A DNA stretch of 64,000 nucleotides from UBA935 sp031556725 (GTDB lineage: Bacteria; Bacillota; Clostridia; Lachnospirales; Lachnospiraceae). The stretch is taken from assembly GCA_031556725.1 (NCBI GenBank), contig JAVBSL010000010.1, forward strand, positions 1 to 64,000, read 5' to 3'. Numbering within the stretch: position 1 is the stretch's first letter; each line of letters opens with the position of its first letter. Under the pieces are notes generated by a model. It did not search any database. It worked only from the letters and a program-made list of their open reading frames with translations, and had not been told where the DNA came from. The position numbers were made by a program, and so were the translations under genes. Positions 1 through 7,547 of this stretch are shown piece by piece.

Positions 1-209
1 CGAATATGTGTTGGAGCACGTATTCATCAAAGGGAGTGCCTTTCTTATGTCCTTCCATAGAGTATCATGGACATTATATACGGCAACTACCGGACAGGCA
101 AGTACGGTAGCTTTTGGTTAAAGGAATTAAGCATTAACATGATGAGATAAGAGTTGGCTACCATGACCTTGCAACCCTTGCAGTATTTTATGAGGTTTCT
201 ACAGATTAT

Positions 210-821
210 TTGTTTGGTTTGACTAATAATAAGCAGTTTAGAAATGTTGAAATTGATGCATTATCGCTCCCAGACAGTGCTATAGAGGTTTTGAAGAGCA
301 AAAAGTTGAATAACCTTTTGATTGGGGAATTGCTGTCCCATGAGGATTTCCAGCAGTTGCTTATAGCGATAGAAGTCTATGTTGACCGAAAGGTTCTTCC
401 GCAAATGACAGCTATGAACACAATGTTAAAATTTGCTGAAAATGCAATCAAAACGAACTATGCTGTTGCTGATAATGACGAGATTATAGCATTTTTGCAA
501 GAGGCGATCGTTGAAGAAGATGAGTATTTGCTGTATCGGATTGCTAACCGTTTTACATCTGTATTGCAGGATATTTTTGAAGCACACAAAAAAGATGCCA
601 AAGCTGATGAGCAGCTAGACATCGTTAAAGATATAAAGGAACAATATGATTTGTATAAGTCTGAAAAGGATGATTTAGCCACTGGGCGAAGCCATATGGC
701 GTTTTGGGCAAAGCAGCTTGGACTTGATACTAAAAAGCTTACAGATGAGGAAATTTTGGTTTTGGGTAAGGCTCTTGGTAAGTCGTCAAAGATGAAAAGG
801 GTTAAGAATAGGAAGATGTAA
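210..821 (+). CDS. C-terminal part of a broken XRE-family regulator
   Basis: The 203-residue product can only start at a TTG with no convincing ribosome-binding site. The same frame stays open upstream to a stop at 135-137 and reads DLATLAVFYEVSTDYLFGL, the classic end of an XRE helix-turn-helix domain just before the linker. The preceding part of such a domain (YGNYRTGKY, 79-105) lies in another frame, so the DNA-binding domain appears frameshifted. The rest is a charged helical domain with no motif I recognise, possibly an effector or dimerisation part. It is probably a decayed regulator of the mobile island, but a short separately translated protein cannot be excluded. Confidence 0.5.
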   Translation: MFGLTNNKQFRNVEIDALSLPDSAIEVLKSKKLNNLLIGELLSHEDFQQLLIAIEVYVDRKVLPQMTAMNTMLKFAENAIKTNYAVADNDEIIAFLQEAIVEEDEYLLYRIANRFTSVLQDIFEAHKKDAKADEQLDIVKDIKEQYDLYKSEKDDLATGRSHMAFWAKQLGLDTKKLTDEEILVLGKALGKSSKMKRVKNRKM

Positions 822-905
822 AATATGGGTTTTGACTCAAATTTTTACACACAAAACATTTGTCCTGAAAAACGCTGTACGCATTGATTTTTCAATTGTT
901 TTTCA

Positions 906-932
906 AATTGTCGTGACAGTGTCACGACAATT
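906..932. repeat. 27-bp perfect palindrome between XRE remnant and hsdR
   Basis: Two 13-base arms (AATTGTCGTGACA and its exact complement) flank a single G. As RNA this would fold as an 11-bp stem with a 5-base loop. Neither side carries a convincing T-run, so it is a weak terminator for the convergent genes at best, or a protein-binding site. It lies 39 bases beyond the hsdR stop. Confidence 0.6.
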
Positions 933-970
933 CAATTTATACATTCTCATCATTTTGGCTCTATCAATCA

Positions 971-3900
971 CTAATTATCCGTCCACATCTCACACTGCCC
1001 GATAATAGTAGCAATAGCATCTTCTACACCTTCTGGTGGATATTTATACTTTTTCAACAACTTCTTGACCATACGGCGCATGCCAGCACGGGCAGATTCT
1101 TTCTTTTGCCAGTCGATGGTTCTATTTTTGCGGAGCATTTCGGCAAGTTCTCGAGTCAGTGCTACAAGATCATCATTCTGATAAACATCTTTCACTGCCT
1201 CAGGACGGGTTAGTGCATCGTAGAAAGCCAATTCCTTGTCTGAAAGACCCATAGCATCGCCCTCAGCTTTGGCAGAGGCCATATCCTTTGCCATCTTCAT
1301 CAGTTCGGCGATAACTTCTTCATTAGAAAGCATGCCATTGAGATATGCTTTCATCGCACGTGAGAGCATATCTGAGAATTTTTCACTCTTGACAAGGTTT
1401 GTTCGACGATAAAGGGACACTTGCTCGGCGAGTAGTTTTTTGAGAATTTCAACGGCAAGATTACGTTCTTTCATCTTAGAAATCTCATCAAGAAACTTCG
1501 GGTCAAATAACGAGAAGCCTGTGTCCACATCGGAGAATAGATTTATGACCCCTTCGCTATGAATGCTCGCCTTCAAAAGCTCATTGATATGGGCATTGAT
1601 TTCTTTTAGAGAAAGCTGTTTGCCAGTTCCAGTAATACGAGTAAGCAGCGTCCGTACAGCCTCAAAATATGCGGCCTCAAACCTTTGGTCAGCATTTAAC
1701 AAAGAGCGGCAAAGAGACAATGCCTGACGGAGTAGCATGGCTTCTTTAATGAAGGCTTCCCGTTGCGATTCTTTATCTACGCCTGACAAAAAGTTCACAC
1801 CTCCTGAAATGGTCTTTGCACGAACAAGGTCACTATCGGTTGTCATAAAGGCTGAATAATTGAAGTCATAGACCAAACTGCGACAGACTTCCAATTTCTC
1901 GACGAATTTCGGCAAAGCGGTTTTGGCAATATCAGTATCACCATAGTTGTTTTTGTCTCGGCCTGTATAGTCGTTCATAGCTTGCTTTAACGCTGGAGCA
2001 ATTCCAACATAATCTACCACTAAGCCACCTTCTTTATCTTTATAAACACGATTGACACGAGCAATTGCCTGCATAAGATTGTGTCCTGCCATTGGCTTGT
2101 AGACATACATCGTCGCAAGTGACGGCACATCAAAACCTGTCAGCCACATATCCACAACGATGGCAATTTTGAGGGAGTCGTCATTATCTTTGAAACGCTT
2201 CGCCATTTCGTCACGGTGTCGCTTATTCCCGATGATTCCACGCCAGTCTTCAGGGTCTTTGTTGCTCTCGGTCATCACAACCCCTGTCTTTTCTGCCCAT
2301 TCAGGGCGCATTTCAATTAGTTTTCGATAAATGCCCATTGCGATGGCTCGAGAGTAGGCGACTATCATTGCCTTGCCTGTGAGCTCGTACTGGCGGTTTT
2401 CCTCATAGTGTTTGATAATATCCTCGCACAAAGCAGTAATTGTCTGTTCGGCACCGAGTATGGACTCCATTTTTCCGAGTTCTTTCTTACTTTTTTCTAT
2501 TGCGTATTCGTCTGCATTCTGCGCCATAATGTCATATTCTGCATCAATGAGTCGCAGTACATCTTCATCCAATTTCAAATGAATAACACGGCTCTCATAA
2601 TAAACAGGACGTGTTGCACCGTCCTCTACAGCTTGGGTCATATCATAGATGTCAATGTAATTACCGAACACCTCAATGGTGGAGCGGTCTTTAGCGGAAA
2701 TAGGCGTTCCTGTAAATCCTATGTAAGTTGCATTTGGTAGACTGTCGCGAATAATTCGAGCTGTTCCTAGAATCACGCGACCTGTTTTTGCGTCTACTTT
2801 TTCTTCTAAGCCGTACTGTCCTCGATGGGCTTCGTCTGCCATGACGATTATGTTTCGACGGTCAGAGAGGGCATCAGAAGATTCCTCAAATTTTTGCATT
2901 GTGGTGAAGATGATTCCATTAGCTTGCCGTCCTGCAAGCAGCTCTTTAAGATGAATACGGCTCTCTGCCTGCTGCGGGGCCTGGCGCAGAAAAGAAGAAC
3001 ACTTGGCAAACTGCCCAAAGAGCTGGTCATCAAGGTCGTTGCGATCTGTGAGTACAACAATTGTTGGCGAGTTTAAACTCTCTTGCAGTAAATGGGCAAA
3101 GAACACCATTGACAGTGACTTGCCGCTGCCTTGGGTATGCCAGAATACGCCACCTTTACCATCAGTTATCGTAGCGTTTGCGGTGGATGCGACAGCTTTT
3201 TTTACGGCAAAATATTGATGGTATGCGCCAAGAATTTTTGCATCACCAGAAAAACAAATAAAATTCTTGATTATATCAAGTAGTCGTGCTTTATCAAACA
3301 TTCCCTCAATGAATGTGTCGAACTGAGCGTACTGCGTGTTTTCATAAGTGCCGTCTTTGGTTTTCCATTCCATAAATCGATCTTCACCTGCTGTGATTGT
3401 TCCTGCCTTTGAGACGGCGAGGTCGCTCATTACCAGAAAGGCGTTATAAATGAACAGCGACGGTATCTCGTGCATATAGTTTCGTAGTTGCAGAAATGCT
3501 TCGGAAGCATCAGTTTCTTCTCGAGAGGGCGATTTCAGCTCAAAAATTACCACAGGTAGGCCATTCAAAAATACTATAATGTCGGGTCGTTTTTCACTGT
3601 TCTCCATGATTGTCCACTGGTTAGCTACAGTAAATGTATTTTGCTCTATATTTTCATAGTCCACAAGAGACACCAATGCCGACCGTTGCTCACCTTTGTC
3701 AAAGTAGTTAACCGACACGCCGTTCTGGAGATAGTCCATAAACTGGACGTTCTTCTGATAGAACGTGCCCCCCTCGAAGTTGCATAGTTTATAAATCGCC
3801 TCGGTTAGTGCAACTTCTGGTAATTTCGGGTTGACTCTACGTAGCGCGGGCAGTAGCTCGTCTGCATAAAGAGGGTCGGAAAAATCGCGAGTCAAGTCAG

Positions 3901-3982
3901 GGGCATATATATAATTGTAGCCCAATGTGTCGTGGAAAAGTTCTATAACGGCGTTTTCATAGTTTGCTTCGGTGTAGGACAT
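971..3982 (-). CDS. hsdR: Type I restriction enzyme, R (endonuclease/translocase) subunit HsdR
   Basis: This is the motor and nuclease subunit of a type I restriction-modification complex: it translocates unmodified DNA using ATP and cuts it at a distance. The 1003 residues are full length for the family. They show the N-terminal PD-(D/E)xK nuclease (D134, then E148-L-K150 in PVVIFELKS), Walker A at about 283-289 (TQGSGKS) and the DEAH box at 383-386, followed by the second helicase lobe and a helical C-terminal region. The ATG has a strong AGGAGG site. It is the last gene of the operon, placed after two small accessory genes rather than directly after hsdS. No inactivating lesion is visible. 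Confidence 0.95.
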   Translation of the reverse strand: MSYTEANYENAVIELFHDTLGYNYIYAPDLTRDFSDPLYADELLPALRRVNPKLPEVALTEAIYKLCNFEGGTFYQKNVQFMDYLQNGVSVNYFDKGEQRSALVSLVDYENIEQNTFTVANQWTIMENSEKRPDIIVFLNGLPVVIFELKSPSREETDASEAFLQLRNYMHEIPSLFIYNAFLVMSDLAVSKAGTITAGEDRFMEWKTKDGTYENTQYAQFDTFIEGMFDKARLLDIIKNFICFSGDAKILGAYHQYFAVKKAVASTANATITDGKGGVFWHTQGSGKSLSMVFFAHLLQESLNSPTIVVLTDRNDLDDQLFGQFAKCSSFLRQAPQQAESRIHLKELLAGRQANGIIFTTMQKFEESSDALSDRRNIIVMADEAHRGQYGLEEKVDAKTGRVILGTARIIRDSLPNATYIGFTGTPISAKDRSTIEVFGNYIDIYDMTQAVEDGATRPVYYESRVIHLKLDEDVLRLIDAEYDIMAQNADEYAIEKSKKELGKMESILGAEQTITALCEDIIKHYEENRQYELTGKAMIVAYSRAIAMGIYRKLIEMRPEWAEKTGVVMTESNKDPEDWRGIIGNKRHRDEMAKRFKDNDDSLKIAIVVDMWLTGFDVPSLATMYVYKPMAGHNLMQAIARVNRVYKDKEGGLVVDYVGIAPALKQAMNDYTGRDKNNYGDTDIAKTALPKFVEKLEVCRSLVYDFNYSAFMTTDSDLVRAKTISGGVNFLSGVDKESQREAFIKEAMLLRQALSLCRSLLNADQRFEAAYFEAVRTLLTRITGTGKQLSLKEINAHINELLKASIHSEGVINLFSDVDTGFSLFDPKFLDEISKMKERNLAVEILKKLLAEQVSLYRRTNLVKSEKFSDMLSRAMKAYLNGMLSNEEVIAELMKMAKDMASAKAEGDAMGLSDKELAFYDALTRPEAVKDVYQNDDLVALTRELAEMLRKNRTIDWQKKESARAGMRRMVKKLLKKYKYPPEGVEDAIATIIGQCEMWTDN

Positions 3983-3992
3983 GGGATACCTC

Positions 3993-4244
3993 CTATTTCA
4001 GGGTTTCTAAGAAGAACTTTATATAGGTGTTGAGTTTTTGGTAAGGGAGTAATGATTGCGTGTTAATAGATACAAGCACCTGCAAGAATCCTCGTTCTAC
4101 TGCTTGCATCTTTGGGGTATGCGTTATTTTCAACATGCTTCGTGCATAATCAATCCATACGCTCAACTCTTGTTCGGAAAGATCGTTTTTCATCATGGAT
4201 ATCCCTTTATCAACTATGGACTTGATTAAATCAAAATCATTCAT
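3993..4244 (-). CDS. Small hypothetical protein in the type I RM operon
   Basis: An 83-residue soluble, helical protein (MNDFDLIKSIVDKG...FFLETLK) of no family I recognise. The ATG at 4244 is preferred over an upstream in-frame start because GGAGGAGG sits just before it and it overlaps the end of the upstream membrane-protein gene by 8 bases, which suggests translational coupling. It ends 10 bases before hsdR. Co-transcription with the hsd genes implies an accessory role in the defence operon, for example as an inhibitor or effector partner, but nothing in the sequence proves a function. Confidence 0.7.
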   Translation of the reverse strand: MNDFDLIKSIVDKGISMMKNDLSEQELSVWIDYARSMLKITHTPKMQAVERGFLQVLVSINTQSLLPYQKLNTYIKFFLETLK

Positions 4245-4662
4245 GACTTTCCTCCTCCCGAGTTGCCAAATGTATGGCATTAGCTAATGTTAGCAATCCC
4301 GCTTTCATAGCTTCAGCCGACTTGTTTTGAGCACTCTCTATAACTCCTTCTGCGACAGTTTTATCAGCTAGTTCGATCATCTCTTGCGTTTCATCTTTTT
4401 CAAGTTCCAAGTCGATGCCAAAAGCTGAAATCTTAATTCCGGGCAGCACTGGAAAGAGAACCAAAAATATCCAAACAACAAAAATAATATTATTTCCATT
4501 CAAAGAAGTAAAGTCTAGACAACTACTCCAATTATTTAAGCAATAAATGCTTGATGGAATTAGGATAAGCACAAACCAAATCGCCTTTACAATCATAAAG
4601 GCAAAGCGAGTTGGGCTTGTAATTGTCCATTTCAGGGTCTTTTTTTGTTTTTTCTTACACAT
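4237..4662 (-). CDS. Small membrane protein in the type I RM operon
   Basis: A 141-residue protein with a basic N-terminus and two hydrophobic segments (about residues 17-40 and 57-77), followed by a C-terminal tail rich in Glu, Lys and Ala that is predicted cytoplasmic and helical (from about 85 to the end). I recognise no family. It lies between the putative HEPN gene and the 83-residue gene, overlapping the latter by 8 bases and starting inside the chimeric hsd scar. Two-helix membrane proteins are common effectors or sensors in defence operons, but here that is only an inference from position. Confidence 0.7.
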   Translation of the reverse strand: MCKKKQKKTLKWTITSPTRFAFMIVKAIWFVLILIPSSIYCLNNWSSCLDFTSLNGNNIIFVVWIFLVLFPVLPGIKISAFGIDLELEKDETQEMIELADKTVAEGVIESAQNKSAEAMKAGLLTLANAIHLATREEESHE

Positions 4663-4771
4663 TATTTACACCACCGTTCAAAACTGTCCTGCTAGACATC
4701 AGATGAGTCAACAGAGAATCACGAATTTCTGCAAGACGAATGTTTTCATAGTTAGCTTTGGTGTAGGACAT
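4655..4771 (-). pseudogene. Chimeric scar ORF: hsdR 5' end fused to hsdS 3' end
   Basis: This 38-codon reading frame begins MSYTKANYEN, nearly the N-terminus of the HsdR encoded at 3982 (MSYTEANYEN), and continues RLAEIRDSLLTHLMS, the conserved C-terminal end of HsdS proteins (this locus: RLADLRDTLLPRLMS). The DNA at 4743-4781 matches 3954-3992 at about 35 of 39 positions, including the region of the ribosome-binding site. It overlaps the 3' end of the putative HEPN gene and the first codons of the membrane-protein gene. I read it as a recombination scar left when two type I operons were joined, not as a functional gene. Confidence 0.75.
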
Positions 4772-5435
4772 GGGGCACCTCGCTTCCTAGATTATTATAT
4801 TGGCGGACTTTATCCAACAATGTATTAATATCGTTATGGTTTGTAGGAATAAGACTAAAAGTTTCTTCCACTTGAAATCCAGCATCACGTGACATGTCAA
4901 GACTATCCACCAACTGATGTAAAAATCCATAGCTAAACGAAATCAACTTTTGAGCTTCGTCGAAAAGCAATTTGTTTTGACTTTCAACTTCGGACTGAGA
5001 CAGAATAGCTCCTTCGTCAGTATGCGCCATCAATTTATTTCTCATGTTGTTGGCTTTTACTATAGTACATTCAAATTTAGCAAGCATTTTCTGGTATCGC
5101 CCTATACCAACGCTATTTCCACAAAGATTCTCAACTTTCTTATCTGGATCGTTAATCAAATACCTAATGCTAAAAGGGGTGGCAGGACGTAAGGTTTTTT
5201 TGTCCTTATTGTATTTAGGTTCGTATAGTTTTGAAATATTTACATAAATAGACAACGTGAATGCTTGAGTAATTGCCCTGTAAAAGCAAGGGGCCTCTGA
5301 TATCTCTTTAAAATACTCACCTTTAACAAGATTTTTAAACTCATTAATAAATCCGCAAGTATCTCTGCAAATCCGCATTAGCACTTGGACCTTTTCAATA
5401 AGTTCATCTCGAAGAACATCATTCTCAGTTTTCAT
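4752..5435 (-). CDS. Putative HEPN-domain ribonuclease (AbiU2-like) in the RM operon
   Basis: The 227-residue protein is all-helical in character. Residues 50-75 (FYRAITQAFTLSIYVNISKL) and R132-N-K-L-M-A-H138 fit the HEPN fold and its Rx4-6H catalytic signature; the layout resembles AbiU2-type HEPN proteins. HEPN domains of this kind are metal-independent RNases used in abortive infection and toxin systems. The ATG overlaps the hsdS stop by 11 bases behind GGAGGG, so translation is coupled to hsdS. The 3' end overlaps an hsdR-like start, which suggests it once sat directly before an hsdR. A role as a back-up suicide effector is an inference; no antitoxin is obvious. Confidence 0.7.
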   Translation of the reverse strand: MKTENDVLRDELIEKVQVLMRICRDTCGFINEFKNLVKGEYFKEISEAPCFYRAITQAFTLSIYVNISKLYEPKYNKDKKTLRPATPFSIRYLINDPDKKVENLCGNSVGIGRYQKMLAKFECTIVKANNMRNKLMAHTDEGAILSQSEVESQNKLLFDEAQKLISFSYGFLHQLVDSLDMSRDAGFQVEETFSLIPTNHNDINTLLDKVRQYNNLGSEVPHVLHQS

Positions 5436-6513
5436 GAAGCCCTCCGCTTGGCATTAATTCGCCACTCATAAGTCGGGGTAAGAGAGTGTCTCGCAGATCA
5501 GCAAGGCGATCGGATTCGTTCACATTAGTTAGGATGGTTTCATAAATAGGCTTAACCGTATTTTCAAACTCGTTCACAGCTTCAATTGGTGGTGCAGCAA
5601 CTATCTCACTTTCAAAATCTCTGGTAACAATGGCGTCAAACACAGCCCCGCTTGCTTTATGCTTAAGATGCTCAGTCACTTCCAAGGCTAGGTTGTATAC
5701 AAAATGCTGACCGTACCCGCCATTACCTATAAGGGCATAACAGGATTGATTCATTGCCATAGGAACGCCTGCTATAGCGAGCTTTCCGACTGTACCGCGT
5801 GCCGTGACAAAGACCGTGCTTTGGGGATAGAGACGGCTATTGCAGTTATTCAGTCCCTCTTCGGTCAAATTCTTTTCGGTAGACAGCACATAAAGCCCCT
5901 GTGTGTCCTTAGGCGTAAAAAACGGAATAGAGCCGTCCCAAAATTCAGCAGTAGTTGTTTTTGGAGTGCCTCCGCCCAAGACTTGCACAACTTCAGTGAA
6001 TGGCTTAGACGGCTCAAAGTCCACAAACCAACTCTTGAAAATCGTCTGTGCCATCTGCTCTAAATTATGATTTATCGCATTGTTGTTGGCGATTTTGTCG
6101 TCGAGGGAAGAGAGGATGGCGGCGATAGTGCGTTGCGTGGGGAGCGAGGGTAAATCAACAATTATTGAGTTTAAAATTTCTTGCGTCAACAACGGTTGAC
6201 TTGTTCCAATGTGCCTATGATTCAAATTCAGACTTTTTAGCAAATAGTAGTCATAGACAATGTCTGAGTTGCTTTTGTTTATAGCGGAAATGGCATTATC
6301 AGACACCCAATGATGACAGGGTTCATAATAGACGCTTCCGCAATATGCGCCGACACGGCCGATTACAATGCTATTTTCTTGATTCGAAGTATCAGCATAA
6401 TCAAGAACACCATTACCACCATATACGGGGATGCTACCCGTTCCGGCCGGACGTTTTTTCCCGTTCTTAAACTGTATGAACTCGGACAATTGCATCGCGT
6501 TCCACTTACTCAC
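5425..6513 (-). CDS. hsdS: Type I restriction-modification specificity subunit HsdS
   Basis: This is the DNA-recognition subunit shared by the methylase and the restriction complex. The 362 residues show the usual half-repeat plan: first target-recognition domain (about 1-130), a conserved helical spacer (PTQRTIAAILSSLDDKIANN, near 135-155), second recognition domain (about 175-325) and the terminal repeat DRLADLRDTLLPRLMSGEL. At 362 residues it is slightly shorter than many HsdS proteins, but both domains are present. It starts at GTG, overlapping the previous gene's stop by 4 bases (GTGA) behind GGGGGTGA. The target sequence cannot be read from the protein. Confidence 0.93.
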   Translation of the reverse strand: MSKWNAMQLSEFIQFKNGKKRPAGTGSIPVYGGNGVLDYADTSNQENSIVIGRVGAYCGSVYYEPCHHWVSDNAISAINKSNSDIVYDYYLLKSLNLNHRHIGTSQPLLTQEILNSIIVDLPSLPTQRTIAAILSSLDDKIANNNAINHNLEQMAQTIFKSWFVDFEPSKPFTEVVQVLGGGTPKTTTAEFWDGSIPFFTPKDTQGLYVLSTEKNLTEEGLNNCNSRLYPQSTVFVTARGTVGKLAIAGVPMAMNQSCYALIGNGGYGQHFVYNLALEVTEHLKHKASGAVFDAIVTRDFESEIVAAPPIEAVNEFENTVKPIYETILTNVNESDRLADLRDTLLPRLMSGELMPSGGLHEN

Positions 6514-7547
6514 TTCCCATCACCCCCATTCTTCTTTGCCTTCTTCCCCTCCACCAGTTTTTGCGTTTTCTTAATACTATCAAGAAAATCCCGCTCGGTG
6601 GGCGATAAATCTTCAACAGTTTTTTGTCGATATTTCTTATACTCGGCTTCTGCTTTTTCAAGTGCGGCTTGGTGACTAACCGTACCTGCACTAGGCAAAA
6701 TGCCCTTACCATATCGTTTGGCGAAGTCGTCCAATTCCAAAACCCAGTCACGCATATACATGGGTTGATGCTGCATCGCCCGAAGCTCTGCAAGGTCAAA
6801 AAAAGCAGATACCATACGGTTCAGCGTGGCGAGTTCTTCCTCTGCCAAATAGTTTTTTGCATTTCCGACTTCCGCTTTGGTCGGATGCTCACCAGAAAAA
6901 GAAGTCAAGCCCATAAAAGGCAACTCGGCGTTAGCGCGCCCAGAGACTATCTCAGCGGCTGTGTGGCCATGTGCGGCAAAGTGCATTTTATTTTGTACGA
7001 TTTTGAAAAATTCAGTCGATTCGGAAGTGCGTGGGTCATAATCTATGCTTGTGGCATAAAGATCAAGTACCTGCCTATAAAAAACCTTTTCACTGGAACG
7101 AATATCACGGATTCGCTCCAACAGTTCGTACCAGTAATTTCCTCCACCTGCTTTTTTGAGTAAGTCATCGTTCATTGCAAAGCCTTTTTTGAGATATTCT
7201 TTGAGGACTTCTAATGCCCAACGACGAAATTGTGTACCACGCAATGATTTTACACGATAGCCGACAGAAATAATTACATCAAGATTGTAGTGCTTAACAC
7301 TTCGCGCGACCTCGCGCCCACCTTCATTTTGAACTGTCAAGTATTCCTTGACAGTTGCCGACGGCTCTATTTCACCTTCAGCAAAAGCGTTATTGATATG
7401 CAAGCTGATATTCTGCTTTGTAGTTTGGAACAGTTCCACCATCTGCATCTGCGAAAGCCAAACAGTTTCATCTTCCATTCTTACATCAATCTTGGTTTGA
7501 CCATTCTCAGTCTGATAGATGATGATTTCTGAATTATCAAATGTCAA
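6510..7547 (-). CDS. RhuM-family protein embedded between hsdM and hsdS
   Basis: The protein matches the RhuM (virulence-associated) family, with the conserved opening IIIYQTENGQTKIDVR, then ETVWLSQMQMVELF and a long helical body. RhuM proteins often sit in R-M and other mobile defence loci; their biochemical role is not established. A TTG at 7547 is preferred because it follows GGGGG by 9 bases and fits the family's usual N-terminus, giving 345 residues; an ATG at 7580 would give 356 but overlaps hsdM by 44 bases. It overlaps hsdM and hsdS at both ends, so the three genes are surely one transcript. Confidence 0.85.
   Translation of the reverse strand: MTFDNSEIIIYQTENGQTKIDVRMEDETVWLSQMQMVELFQTTKQNISLHINNAFAEGEIEPSATVKEYLTVQNEGGREVARSVKHYNLDVIISVGYRVKSLRGTQFRRWALEVLKEYLKKGFAMNDDLLKKAGGGNYWYELLERIRDIRSSEKVFYRQVLDLYATSIDYDPRTSESTEFFKIVQNKMHFAAHGHTAAEIVSGRANAELPFMGLTSFSGEHPTKAEVGNAKNYLAEEELATLNRMVSAFFDLAELRAMQHQPMYMRDWVLELDDFAKRYGKGILPSAGTVSHQAALEKAEAEYKKYRQKTVEDLSPTERDFLDSIKKTQKLVEGKKAKKNGGDGK

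Noticed and set aside
6624..7163. 179-codon plus-strand ORF inside the RhuM gene
   Set aside because: Antisense to a recognised family member; random-looking sequence.
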